DNA from: Pleodorina starrii
Lineage: Eukaryota; Chlorophyta; Chlorophyceae; Chlamydomonadales; Volvocaceae
Direction: 5' to 3'
Length of the DNA: 64,000 bases
NCBI GenBank assembly: GCA_030267565.1
Contig: BRXU01000017.1
Coordinates: forward strand, 1,768,501-1,832,500
The notes below the pieces were generated by a model. That model worked only from the letters and a program-made list of their open reading frames with translations. It did no database searches and was not told the DNA's origin. Position numbers and translations under genes: made by a program. How positions within the stretch are numbered: position 1 is the first letter of the stretch; each line of letters starts with the position of its first letter. Positions 23,244 through 35,891 of this stretch are shown here, one piece after another.

Positions 23244-24074
23244 ATGGAGAACGACCAGGCCGCCCCTGCCCAAGCACCTATTGCTGCTGCAGGCAAGCTT
23301 GGAGGCGCACAGAGCGGAGGCCTCCTCGCGGTCTGCTGGAAGAAATACATTCAGGAGCTGAACCAGCGGCCGCTTCGCACCAAGTGCATCACATCTGCGT
23401 GCATTGCTGGATTGAGCGATGTTGTCGCGCAATTGATCATCTCGGGCAGCTACCAGAATGTCAAGCGCACGCTGGCAGTGGCATGCTTTGGCGCAATCTA
23501 CTCGGGACCCTCGGCGCACTACTGGCAGAAGTTCATGGAGCACCTGTTCGCGGGCAAGAAGGACTTCCAGACAGTGCTCAAGAAGGTGGTTGTGGACCAG
23601 CTCACGTACGGCCCCGTGTGCAACGGTGCGTACCAGTTTGGGTCAGCGCCGCTAGCTTGAGGTTCTGCACGGCAACAGCCAGGCTGTTCATTTGGCCTGA
23701 CTGGTCGTCGCCTAGACAACCTATGCGCTTACTAGGGAATTCCCAGCCCCTAACGGCGCCAAACCTACGCTTACCTCCCTCGCCGTGTCGCTTTTGCCCT
23801 CCCTTCAGTGCTGTTCATGTCCTTCGCCACGCTGGTTCTGGAGGGCAAGTCGCTAAGCTTCCTGATGCAAAAAATCCCCAGGGACTACCCCGGCGTGCAG
23901 CTCAACGGCTGGCGCCTGTGGCCCCTCGCGGCCCTCATCAACTACCGCTTCGTGCCGCTGCAGTTCCGCGTTCTTTTCATCAACCTTACTGCGCTGGTGT
24001 GGACGACCTTCCTGCTGCTCAAGTCCAAGCGCGCGCAGGCGCTGCAGGTCGTGACCAAGGCGGCGGCGGCGTGA
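23244..24074 (+). CDS. Mpv17/PMP22 family membrane protein
   Basis: Exons 23244-23625 and 23809-24074 join in phase 1 to 648 nt (215 aa). The family signature is clear: WKKYIQELNQRPLRTKC at the start of the domain, SGPSAHYWQKFME, the DQLTYGPVCNVLF join across the intron, and the closing NGWRLWPLAALINYRFVPLQ before the last helix. Four membrane helices are expected. Members are in peroxisomal or mitochondrial inner membranes and are thought to form non-selective channels; which organelle applies here cannot be told from the sequence. The first 30 residues are Ala/Gly-rich and outside the domain. The start is the first ATG in frame. Confidence 0.93.
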
Positions 24075-25803
24075 GCCCGCCTGGTTCATGGCGACGCGCT
24101 GAGCCGGGGTGGTGGTAACTGCTTGGTGCTTTGACCCTCTTGGATGCGCCTCATGCTCGTAATAATCCATCACGGTTAGCTCGTGCATGACATGGCTTTG
24201 TACTTTTACTAATCTGACCTTTACCGACCCGGGTAAGCGCACTCGGGTAATCCCTGTTGTGTGGCCCTGGCAGGCCGGTTAGGGACGTCGAGTCGTTTTC
24301 GTTCCAAACGTGTTACAAATAGAGACGGAACCGCGGATCGAGGCGTATACTTCTTCGGGGATGATCAGTTATGCCAACCCATATTTGATTGCCCTGGGTG
24401 GGCAGACGGCGGACCTCCTCCGTATCGTACCAAGTGCGGACGCGTCGTCATGAGTCGTGTGTGCCTGTTTCGAAGCCAGTCACAGTGTACAAAATTTTGT
24501 TTTGGCTCGCACTTCGCACTTCACTGGTCTACAGCGCCTTCGTATAAATGATGCGGGCATAATTAATGCCCCGATGTGGTGACCGTCCCGACCAGTACGG
24601 TAACCTGTACTCTTACTTACCTCGCCTGCGAGTAGTTCGCCGGCATGGTGCTTTCGCGCGCTAGTGCGCTTCGGAGCGTTCTGTCCCCCAGCTTCTAGCT
24701 TTGACGGCCTTTTGTACTGCTTGTACCACGAAGTGAGCTAGGCGGATGCGTGTGCCATGTGTGGCGAAGGCGCGTGACGGCACGGGCAGAGGGTATGTGC
24801 GCCTTTTGCCATTTTGGCATTGGACCCGGCATTCGAGGGTCGGTGTGCGTGCACCGCTCATAACGCAGTAACCGAGTGTGTGGTGGCATTGACAATGGTT
24901 GTAAAGATGTTTCGCTCCTCCTTTCACAACGCGTCAACCCCAGATTTCTCCAAGGCAGCCCACTGTCTGAATCAAAGGTGGTGTTCACGCGTCTATCAGA
25001 ACACCTGAGGGGGTGTCGTTCACCACGAATCCTACGCAAATAAACGAATCGCGCACACGGATCACACGGCATGCGCCTCCACCCACTACTCAAACAACAT
25101 ATGACAATCCGGTTTTGACGCTCGTGATTGTTCAACATGCCGCCCAACAGTCAACGAAAGGTGCATAAATACACAGCCCGAGTGTGTTGCTCCGCAATCC
25201 AACGCCGCAATCCAACAGTCAACCAAAAGGCGATACGAAAGCGTCACGTAACGAAGCAGTAATCCCCGTTCGGGAAAAGGAGACGACTTTCTGTGCGTTT
25301 TTCTGTCAACACCTACCTAGAATGCGTGGCAACGGGTCCCTCCCTCCTAGGTCTGGTCTACTCATACCCTCTGCTCACACCCTACCTACACCAACAGTCT
25401 GTGCACCTGCTCAACGGATTTTGAATCACTAAAGAATACCGCACCATGCACCGCTCCGGTGGAGCAACGCGACAACGCAAAAGCAACCCTAAGCCGTAAC
25501 CCAACCGCGCCTTCGTCACTTCCGACCAAGTGGCCGGCGGGAGCGGCCCGGCTGCCTTCCCAATCGCCGTCTGACCCCGTGCCGGCCTTTCACTCCCCCA
25601 CGCCCCAACTCCCGACCGCATTCCGCTGGTCCGTCCCCCGATGCAACACCTTCACATGACACACAACGCCGCAATGGCTCGACGACCCACCGACCGACCC
25701 AACGACGCAGCCGCGACCACGCAACGCCCACGCGGATCCCCCCTTACAGCATACCCCTCCCACACATCAAGCATCATACCCGAAGGTGCCCGAGGCAACC
25801 CGC
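24075..25803. other. Convergent intergenic region, Mpv17-like gene to coiled-coil gene
   Basis: About 1.7 kb between two converging stop codons. A + strand TGTAA at 24,900-24,904 is the best end signal for the Mpv17-like gene, implying a 3'UTR of about 830 bases. A minus-strand TGTAA at 25,744-25,748 serves the coiled-coil gene. Nothing else gene-like. Confidence 0.6.
25744..25748 (-). terminator. TGTAA poly(A) signal of the coiled-coil gene
   Basis: On the minus strand, 56 bases after the stop codon at 25,804; the only close candidate. Confidence 0.6.
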
Positions 25804-28800
25804 TCAGTCCGCCTCGTCATCCTCCTCCCGCGCGGGCCGGACCCGCCCGCACAACCGGGCGACCCCGCTGTTCAGGCTGCCTGCCGCCGATCCAGCGTTA
25901 CGCAGCTGTTCCAGCGGCTCCAGCAGCATCGACTGCGGCGGCTCCGGCTCCTGGTCGTCGCAGTGCACGATCGCGTCATCGTCAAGCAGCCCATAGTCAC
26001 CACCGCCGCCCCGCGGAGTGCTGGCGAAGCTCTTGGGGGTGGCCGCGCCAACCACCGACTCTGGCGGCGTCGGCACCCCGCCTCCCGTCGCCCCGCGAGC
26101 GCCAGCGGTGTGGTGGCGGTACGCGGGCGGGCGGCCGGGGCTGTGAGCCGGCAGCTCCCGAGGGGTCGCGACGGCGGGCGCCGCCGCCGGCGCGGCGTCC
26201 GCTGTGGGCAGCGGCGGCAACTCAGCGCCAGCGACGCCGGCAGAGGGCTGTCGGCTGTGCGCCACCTTGCGCGCAGTCAGCCAACCGGCGCCGCGGGCGG
26301 TGGGCAGCGCGCGCGTGGAGCCCAGGTTGCACAGGCCGTCAATGCTGTCGTACAGCCCGCACGGCAGCTCCACACGCGGCAGCGCCGCCGCCGATCGGCT
26401 GCTGCCGTCCGTGGCCTGGTCGGGCAGGCACAGCCTGGTGGACTGCGCTGCCGCTCCACTGCAGAGGGGGGCAGCTGACGTCAGCGGCGAGCCGCCAGCG
26501 CCCTCAAAGCGCTCCGGCGCCAGAAGCGCCGCCTGTGCTCCAGCTCCTCTGTCCACGGCATGGTGCGCATCGCCGACGACTGAGACGACAGCGCTGGCCG
26601 CGCGTTGGCTGGCCGCGCGGCCGTCGCCGCCGCCGCCGCTGCAGCGGCGCGGCGTCGCGTCGTGCCGGAGCGGCGACCGTGCCGCTTCGCAGCTCGAGTT
26701 GCTGCGGCTGAGCAGCTGCTCGGCGATGCAGCGGACGCGGGACGTCGAGCCGGGCGAAGCGGCTGGGCTCAGCGCGCCGTTTCGGGCCGTGCTGCCGCTG
26801 CAGGCAGCTGCTCCGCCGGCACTGGCGCAGGTCCACCTGTGTGCACCCGTTGCGAGCAGGCAGGCGGAAGTCAGCAGCCCAGGACCCTCTCTTTCGACGG
26901 CGGACAGACAGAATCCTACTACCGGTGTTTACGGCGGGTGCGCAGGACATTGGCCTGTTGACGCATGTGCGACTGCTGGCGCCAGGCGCCAGACCGCCCT
27001 CGGGGTTCCTACATGAATGTAGTCCTCCACTACATTGCGATTTTCGCCGCATCTGGAAACTCAGCAGCTCGGGGAAAGGACCAATCACGTGCCTGTACTT
27101 TCTCGTTCCTCCCCACAAGTCCCCCGCTTGCGGCTCACCTGTACACCAGCGCCGGGCTCTTGGAGCCGGCGCCGCCGTCGGTCCCGCGCTGCACCTGTCC
27201 CCGCGGGCTGCTGCTGCTGCTGCCTGCCGCCCCGTCCCCGTGTGGACAGCTCGGGCTGCCCCCTGAGCGCTGATGCTGCCACTTCTGCACTCCCGACTGC
27301 TGCACAGCCGCCTTCCCCAACTGGTCACGCACGCTGTCCCGCTGCCTGCCGCCGCTCTGTCGCTGATGGTCCGTCTGGCCATGCTGGCCCGGGCCCGACT
27401 CCCCCTGCTCCGACTGCTCCTCCGCGACGCTCACAAAGCCCGCTCCGCCGCCGCCGCTGCTGTTCTCCAGCGCGCCGCCGCCGCCACCGCACGAGCGCGC
27501 CACGGCGGCGCGGAACGCCATGCGGCTGGCGCAGCTGGCGTCCACGCCGCCCCCTCCGGCGCTGGCGAAGCCGCCGCCGCCGCCGGCGGCCCGCCACGGC
27601 AACGACTCCTCCAGGCTCACCCTCAGCAGCTCCAGTCGCTGCCGCTCCGCCTCCAACTGCCGCATGCGGCGCCGCAGCGAGTCCAGCGTCAGTGACGCCT
27701 CCATGCCGTACTCAAGCTGGGCAGTGCTGCAGCCGGGGGCTGCTGCGAGGGCGGTGACGGCGGCTGCGGCGCTGGAGGCGCCGAGTAGCGCGCGAGCGGC
27801 GGCGATGGCGCCGTCATTCGGGCCTGCGCGGCAAGGCAAGACAACGCGGCGGTAGGAGCGGAGGGCACGTGATCCTTTCCTTTCTTTCTGCCATCGGGGG
27901 CCCTTGGCAGCGCGTAGGCCCACATGCGTGGTGGGGAAGGGGTGTGCTCGCGCGAACGCTCTTCGCCCGCCGCAAAAGGAACCCGGTCCGTGTCACCAAG
28001 GCCAGCCAGGCGCTTCCACTGCTCGATCCCGGCTTCGGAGCATTCCTATCACGCCTACCGGCTACCGCGCTGTATATGGTGCTTCCCGACATCGCGCCAG
28101 CCGCGGCCGCCCCGATGAGCTCCTACGGTAACACCACTACACCAGTCGCGAGCCTTACCCCCTCCGGAGCTGCCTCGACACGTCGCCGCATCCGCGCGCG
28201 CCCCGGCCGGATCCGCTCGCGCCGCGCTAGGGAACCCCACGTCGCCGCCGGCAGCCCCCGGCACCTGCGGCTGCTGATGTCGCAGCGGTGTCGCTGTGGC
28301 GGCGCCGGACAGCCGGAGTTGACCCGACATGCGTGCGGCTGCGCTCACAAACTCCGCCTCATCGCCATCCTCCTCATCCCCAGCAGCAGCAGCAGCAGTT
28401 GTAGCAGCAGCAGCAGTTGTAGCAGCAGCGGCGGCGGCTCCGCCGGCTCCTCCATCGCCCCCGCCGCCCCCACTGCCCCAGTCGCCCACGGCGGCGCTCT
28501 CCCCCTCAGCCCCGCCGCCGCACACGCTGCTGCTCAAGCGGTCCGGGCTGCTGACGGGAGCAGCGGCACACTCCGCGCCGGAGGTGCTGCCGGATGGCAA
28601 AGCGGCGCTGGCGCCATCGGCGGCTTGCAGCGCCAGCTGTTGCTGTTGCTGCTGCTGCGGCGCCCAGGCCACGGACGGCTGCGGAGCGTCCTCCACAGTG
28701 TTCCTACGGCTTATCGCCAGGCTCTCCTGCAAGCATGGAGGACACGCCCCCCCCCAAAACCACCAGCTCAGCGTGTTTCGGACGTTCTTCTTCCACCACC

Positions 28801-31800
28801 ACCACCGCTGCCTATTGCTTCGGTTCGGACGGACGCTCGAAATTGCGCCACCACCAAATCGACTAAACGGTTATCTGAAGGATATTATGCTGTATGAATC
28901 AGCCCGAGGTCTCCGACGCGTGTCGGCACTGGCTGGCAACAGAGACACAGGACCGGAGAGAACCCTGCCGCACTCGGGCCCGGGGGCCGCCAGTCCACCC
29001 ACTCACCCACCCACCCATCCGCATACCGGTACCTTGAGAGCTGTGACGCTCAGGTCGCTCAGATCGCCCGTCAGGTCCAGCAACGAGCGCCAGAGCGGCG
29101 GCTCGTCAGCCGCCGCCGCCGGCTCCGCGGGCAGCGACGGTCCCGGCTCCTGCTGCTGCGGCTGCCCGGCCGCTCCCACCATCGTGGCCAAGCTGGGCTC
29201 CTCTGCAGGCTCGCGGCGGCAGGCGTCGTCCGTCTCCGCCGTCTCGACAGCCGCACCCAGCCGCTCCGCGGCCGGCCCAGCCGCCGCGCGGTCGTGAGCG
29301 GCCTGCGGAGCCGCTCCGCCGGCGCTGCTGCCCCGCCGCTCCGGGGCGGTGAAGCCCCCGCCGCCCAGCTGCGCCTGGATGACCTGCGTGGTGGTGGACA
29401 CGAGAAAAGAGGGTTACAGAGCCTCGCACGAGGGAGGGGCACTATCCCTAACGCTGTCCCTGTCGCAACTGGGGCAGCTGGCTGGCTACAAGAACTCGCA
29501 AATGCACGGCGATCGCAACGCCGGCGCATCATGCGCTGCGCATGATTTCTCGACAGTGCCGCACCTCTGCAGCGCTGCAAGCTGCGAAGTGCAACCACCC
29601 GCCCACCCACCCACCCACCCGCCTGTGCGGGGGCCAATCCATCCTCTTCACCCACCCACCCCCCCACCTGCAGCACCCACCCACCTGCAGCACAGTGTCC
29701 ATTCGGTCGTTCTCCTCCTCCAGCTCCAGAATCCTCGCATCGCGCAGCTCCAAGGCCCCCTGGAGCGACAAGATCTGCAACAGGACACGATACGACACGA
29801 CACGGCGCGCAACGCGGAAACAACACACCCGCGTGGGTCAAGATGGATCAGGCACCCGATGCACCCGATGAAAACAGTCTGCTAGGAACGCAGCAACAGC
29901 GGCTCGCCCTTACATACGTCCGGTGCCGTTGATTGCAGCAGCGCCAGGCGGCGCCAACAGAGCACGGATCCACCCGCGACGCTGCTTGTAAAACTCAACC
30001 CCCGATCCACCACATTTTCCCAATCCTCTTTTCCCTCCCTCCCGCCGCCGCTTGGTGGATCAGCTGCCCTGATGCCCCGCCTGGGGTGGTGGCCCCGCCT
30101 ACCTGCTCCCGCATGGCCCGCTTGAGCGCCTCGTTCGCCTCGCGCGCAATCTGAAGCTCCTGCTGAAGAGTGCGCAGCTCCCTGGAGTGGACGAGCAAGT
30201 GGACGAGCAGCAAACCAGGGGGAGTCAACGCAGCTAACCAGGAGCTGAGTGTGAGGGCTGAGGGGGCTACAGCGATGTGCGGTCGGTGCCACAGCCCATA
30301 TGCTGCCCATGCGCCGGATATACGGCCCGTGCGGCCGCCAGCGGTCCAAAGGCCAAACATTTCGCCACTAAAGGTGTTTGCCAGGTCCTTGCCCTGTCTC
30401 CCCCCCATTATCGCTCCCAACAAACCTATCAGGCGCAACTCTTGCGTTATTCTGCCCGTGTGCTCGTCTCCCCTTTTGTACATTCACTCCTTTGTTCATC
30501 CACCAATTGCAAAAGCCGCGTTCTTGCAGCCTACCACCCCAGTCCGGCGTAGCCCGCGCTCCCACTCACTCCGCATGCTCGGCCAGCATCCCCTGCATCT
30601 GCTGCTCCTGTCGCCGTACGATGGCCCCCGCCGCCTGCGCCTCCGACTCCGCCTGTGAGGCCCGCGCGTGGGCCATCTGCGGGGCAGGCACCACCCACGG
30701 GCGCGAGTTGAACCGGGGTGCGCCGCAGCGACCGCAGGTCACGCAGAGAGAGAGAGACACGAGCCGAAGTATGACGCAAGGAATCCAACGGTGATGTGGA
30801 TTCGGCGACGGGTGCGACGCTGCAGCCAAAAGCGTACCCTGGCTCTGACCGCCTCGTCCGCCTTCTGGCCCTGCAGCGCCGCCGCCTCCCGCTCCGCCGC
30901 GTGTCGGGCGGTGACGGCCGCGTTCAGCTGCGCACGAAGCTCGCCGATCTGCAACGGCCGGGACGCAGTCCGGGCGCGGCCGCATCGAATCGGATCGGAT
31001 AGAGCAAGCAAGGGAGGCTCAACGGGAGGCGCAGCTTGGTGCCAGCTGGCAGAGACAAGCCATGTCAGTCTGTGTGTGTGTGTGTAAATATGTTGCCGGG
31101 TTGTGGGGCGCGTGCCCATACGAGCCGGGGGCCCCATGCATATTGACCCTTGCCGCCCGCGTACCGTACCTGCGACTCCGCCTCATTCCGCGCCAGCTGG
31201 AGCTCCCCCTCCAGCCTCATCTTGTCAACCTCAGCTTGCACCCGCCCCACCTCCTCCTGGCGCAGCTGCGAATGGACAGCCAAGGAGAAACGGCGCCACG
31301 CCACCCGAGGCTGTGAGAGAACAGACAGACAGACAGACAGACAGACAGGCATGCAGACAGACAGATCGACAGACCTGCAGCATGCCCCTACCTATCCCAG
31401 GGTCTGGAGCCCACCCACTGCAACAACCACCCGACACGGCCCAGAAGCTCCGCGCATGACACAAGCACAGCGGCACGCGCAGCGGCGCACACGCAACGGC
31501 GGATGGCGATATATGGAGTACACAGCGGGGGATCAGATCAAAACTTAAAACCGCAGTCGAAGGGGAGGGAGGCTGACAGTGGCGGGATGTGGGCTGTGAG
31601 ACCCACATGGCGCTGGACCCCAACGTACGGTACCTTTGCTGCCATCTCCCCCAACTTCAGGCCCAGTCCATCTCGCACGGATTTCACGGTGCGGGCGTCA
31701 AACAGCTGCACCGCCACCACCTGGAGCGGAAGGACCTGGAGGGGGGGGGGAGAGGGACACAGCGGGGGGGGGGCAGGTGGCGGCGTCCGAATGGGAAAAG

Positions 31801-33139
31801 GCAAACGTGGGGGACAGCAGGCTGGGGACCCAGAAATGCGCGCGTCGATGGGCCTGAAGAGGAGCCGCACCGTGCCCCTGCCACCTTTCCCCCTGGCCAA
31901 ATAAACCATTCCCAGCACGCCGCCGTCTCTCCTCCTGGACACACTCTCATGCCATGCATCCACAGCTCCACACCCTCACGCCCTCACACCACTCACGTGT
32001 GAAGGCCACCGAACGCTCGCCAAGCCCTGCGGCGTGATGAGCCACAGACCGCGCTTCCCCGGGGAACCGCCGGCCAGCGCGACGCCGTGCGGCGCGCCGA
32101 GATCGGCCTCGAGGATGTGGCGCCGCTCATGCGGCCTGCGGGCGGGTCGGCGGGACCACGGGATGCAGCGGGTCAGCACACGGCAGGCAGCGGCCAGCGG
32201 AGTGCTGTCGTGACCGCTCCCCGCACAGGTCATCGGTGTTGATACGCCTCCGCACGATCCCTCCCCTCTGCCGGACTCGACCAGCCGCGTGGACCACCAT
32301 TAATGAACGCCCCCAAATTAACCCCCCAACCCAAATTCAGGAAGCGGGTTACGGCGAGAACGCGGAGGCCACAGGGCGGCCTCCATCAGCAACACATGCA
32401 AGGCAGCAGGCCGATCCTGTACCCGACCCCCAGCGTAGTACGCTAGGGTAGAGGCCCAACCCTGTCATTCCAATTGCCGACAGACAGTTGCCGCATTTCA
32501 AAGGTGCTAACTTACCCCAGCAGCTCAAACATGACCTGCTGCTTGCACCGGCGGACGAGCCAAACGCTGATCGCCTCCAGCGGCGCTGTGGGCACGGAGC
32601 CTGTCGCACGGGTGCGCGTTGCGTGGACGGGGGTTGTGTGTGTGGGGGAGAGATGTGTTAGGAAAGCTGCCATGCCTTTACGAATATGGGTTGCCCGGAC
32701 GTCGGAGCTCCTCTCCAGCCCCCAAGACCTGTGCACTAGCCATTTTCAACCTACCCGGCTTCCCCTTCGCAAGTTGTAGGGGCTGCAGGGTCAGTTGCCG
32801 CACCGGGGGCACCAGGGCTGTAAGCACGCTGGCCCCTGATCGCAGGTAGACGAAATTGCCCTCCGCCAGGAGCTCCAACTCGGCGTAGGAGGTTGGCGCA
32901 TGCTCGGCGATGGCAGGCGACTGCGGAGCGCTGCGCCCGCCGCCGCTCCGCGCAAGCCATTGCGATGCACTCCGTTCCAGATCTGCGTCCGATGTGCCTT
33001 CGATAGCAGAGGCTGCATCCCCAGGCTCGACCGCTCGCGTTGCTTTGGGGGCAGAACCACAATTATTGACCGTCTTCAGAAGCCACGCGACGCCAACTCC
33101 GGCAGTCACCAAGTGAAGAGGCAACAATGCTTGCTGCAT
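25804..33139 (-). CDS. Large coiled-coil protein with N-terminal hydrophobic segment, function unknown
   Basis: Thirteen exons from the 5' end: 32755-33139, 32516-32600, 31997-32135, 31634-31735, 31170-31265, 30838-30948, 30570-30676, 30103-30181, 29685-29774, 29033-29383, 28159-28726, 27139-27823, 25804-26836; 3,831 nt, 1,276 aa. All donors are GT and all phases agree, which is strong support for one gene. Residues 2-22 form a hydrophobic segment (signal anchor or presequence). Residues about 85-275 look globular (GRPHERR-like basic patch, LWLITPQGL, VVAVQLFDARTVKS). Exons 5-9 each encode a short block of heptads rich in E, Q, A, R and L (total about 160 residues). The C-terminal half is Ala/Gly/Ser/Gln-rich with a further coiled coil (SLRRRMRQLEAERQRLELL) and an acidic end. 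I do not recognise the family. A membrane-tethered scaffold is one possibility, unproven. ATGs at 33,265 and upstream are alternatives. Confidence 0.75.
31316..31350 (+). repeat. ACAG tetranucleotide microsatellite in an intron of the coiled-coil gene
   Basis: About eight ACAG units followed by shorter imperfect runs up to about 31,373, in the intron between exons 4 and 5. Confidence 0.9.
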
Positions 33140-33912
33140 GTCGTTCTTGCCACGGCGAACGGGCTTCTGCGGAGTTTTCCTGCCGGGGTTCAAACGTCCG
33201 GCCGCTTGATTTTTCTCATGCTGTCTATTTATGGGCCCAAGGATCCAAGTATGTCGTTCGTCATGCATTGGGAGTATTCTAACCAGCTTTGGGCAAGCCC
33301 AATCCATCAGTGACGAGCCTTCATCAAGGTGCACGACGACCGCCTTTTGTCGGACAATCTTTGTGTCGGACAAAGATATCACTAAAGACTAAACAATGTC
33401 GCAACTTGAACGTCAAATCCACTAACTGGAAGTATCTGACACGAGGCGCCAGAGAAGCCGCTGAGCAACACCCTTACCAACGTAACTTCTTGCCGTCACT
33501 CGTTCGTTAACCGCAGCATGCTCGCAAATATTTGCAGGCAGCAGTCGAGGTGGGTTACGAGGTGATGACGGGCTTCCTTCATTGTTTGCGCGCGTTGTCG
33601 CGCCCCTGAGGGGCTGAGGCCATCAGGGCGTCTTACGTCGGCGGGCCACTGGATAAGTATCGGGGCCCAATAAAGCTTCGCTTTATCTATGCGCTACCCT
33701 TATGACCTTCGACTAAGCTGGGGCACGTTTCTAGGACTGTTAGAGTTGAGCTTTTCACTTCATTTTGTGCTGTCGATGCCAAGTCAAACCGGCTTCCTTT
33801 GCATGATGCCATCGGTGTATTTTGTATTTCAAGATGTGGCCCTCTTTGGTCACACAGGCTCGCGGGACAGCGCACTCGTCAGGCGGCCGCCCGGTTCAGC
33901 TCGTCCCGTACC
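33140..33912. promoter_or_regulatory. Divergent promoter region, coiled-coil gene and peroxiredoxin
   Basis: 773 bases between two divergent start codons. It is AT-richer than the genes and must hold both promoters and 5'UTRs. No recognisable element beyond that. Confidence 0.5.
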
Positions 33913-35891
33913 ATGATTGTGCCCCAGGCTATCGCGGTTGGGCAGAAGCTCCCAGACGCAAAGTTCAAGTACGCCACGTTGGGGTGGCCGGGGAGCCTGC
34001 GGGCTGTGTGGCGGGCGGGGAGGGCGGGCGGGTACCCCGTGCCCACGCGGTGGCTCCTGAAGGGCGGCCCCATTTCTCGCCATCTGTGCAGTTAGGGTGG
34101 TTTTACTCAGCAACGAAGGAAACCCCGTGGCGGCCTCGGTCGTTCGAGCGCATGTGTCTCAACAGGCCGGCCTTCGAGGCCTGCGCTTCATGCACACAAG
34201 CCACCACAGCAGCACTCGGCACCACTCCGCGCGGAGCGACCCAACCTGCTTCCCCGCACCTGCTGCGTCGAATCCGCCTGGATTGCCCCACCCAGGAAAA
34301 AAAGTGCACATTCCGCTCCCCAGCTCTTACACCTTCGCAGCACTACACCTGCGAACCACGGGTCATGTCCGCCTCCGCAACACGCCTGCAGCGCTCGCCT
34401 CCCCACCACCACCCCAGTTTCACCGCGCTTGGCCCTTCCATCGTCCGTGCGCCTGCCTCGCACCCGTTTTTCCGTACACACCACGCCCGCCTTGCCCAAA
34501 ATTTTTCCACACCTCCCCACGGCCGGCCTTGCCCGTTGCCCCCCAATTCCCACTCGCAGGTACTTTGACGGCGAGGGCCAGATGCGTGACGTCACTGTGG
34601 AGGAGCTGTGCAAGGGCAAGAAGGTGGTGCTGTTTGCGGTGCCCGGCGCCTTCACGCCCACCTGCTCCCTCAAGCACGTGCCTGGCTTCGTGGACCAGGC
34701 GGACGAGCTCAAGAACAAGGTGAGCCGACCGGATGGGTGGGCGCCACCCTGTCTGAACGAACGATTTGGGTCCACCCAAGCCCGTCCAAGTCCGTCCGTC
34801 CGTCCGTGATGGGGTCGCATGAAAAGACACCCCGTTCGGCCCAGGTCGGGGAGAAGGAGTGAGAGCGGAACAAAGCGGAACACACTACCGGGCCGCATGC
34901 GCATCCGCATCCGCAACACCTCCCGCGCCCGCGAACGCGGATGCGAATGCCTGGTGCGACGCCGTGCGTTGGTGCCCGCCGCCCCCGCCTCCTCCGGGTC
35001 CTTTGGTCAACGTCGCGAGGGTTGTATGGCTTCACTGCGGCTCGTTCTCTTTACCCCTCCGCCTGCCCTGCCCCGCCCTGCCCTGCCCTGCCCTGCCCTG
35101 CCCGCCGGTTGCGACACGCAGGGCGTGGACACCATTGCCTGCGTGTCCGTGAACGACGCGTTCGTGATGGCTGCCTGGGGCAAGGACCTCAAGGCGGGGG
35201 ACAAGGTGCTGATGCTGGCGGACGGCAACGGCCAGTTTACCAAGGCGCTGGGGGTGGAGCTGGACCTGGTGGACAAGGGCCTGGGCACCCGCTCGCGGCG
35301 CTACTCGATGTTGGTGGATGACCAGGTGGTCAAGGTGGGTGAAACTACGGTAACTTAATGGTTGGATTCTCCGTGGTTGCATTCTCCGGTACATGTCCGG
35401 TACATATCCGGTACGTGGAGCTCAAGTGGGTGAGAAGACATCGCAGGACACAGGTTTGGCCGCCTTCTTGCGGTTGGGTTCTGGCTGGTTCTGGCGGGTT
35501 AAGGAAGCGGGGGTGGAAAGGCGGGCCACGGCGAGGGAGGTACTGGGGCGTGTGTGGAGTGTGTGTGTGTCACGCCGAATGTGTGAACGGCTGCAATGGG
35601 CGCGCGGCGGCGGCGGCGGTAAGGGGAGCGGACGTCGTTAATTGAGTCGCCGTGCTGCCTCGGCTCTTTAAGCCCCGCAAAGCACGGCGTTCTGCTGGGG
35701 GGTTGGGTGGGTCGATGAGCATCCGTACCTCTTGGCCGCGGAGCTGACCTGTTGGCCCCTGCAAGCTCCAACCCGCCTTTCCGCACCTTTATTTGGCCCG
35801 CCCCTTGCGTGTGTTTCAGATTCTTCATCTGGAGGAGGGCGGCGCCTTCACCGTGTCTTCCGCCGAGGACATGCTGGCCGCCCTGCCGTGA
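33913..35891 (+). CDS. Type II peroxiredoxin (atypical 2-Cys, PRX5 class)
   Basis: Exons 33913-33968, 34560-34719, 35122-35334 and 35820-35891 join to 501 nt (166 aa). The first exon is only 56 nt. The peroxidatic cysteine is Cys54 in PGAFTPTCS, and the resolving cysteine is Cys79 in IACVSVND, the usual spacing for the plant type II class. [11 protein letters not shown] and the C-terminal [18 protein letters not shown] are also typical. The enzyme reduces hydrogen peroxide and alkyl hydroperoxides with thioredoxin or glutaredoxin as donor. No targeting presequence is present, so a cytosolic place is likely. Length is normal for the class and all phases agree. The intron before exon 3 contains a CCCTG microsatellite. 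Confidence 0.95.
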
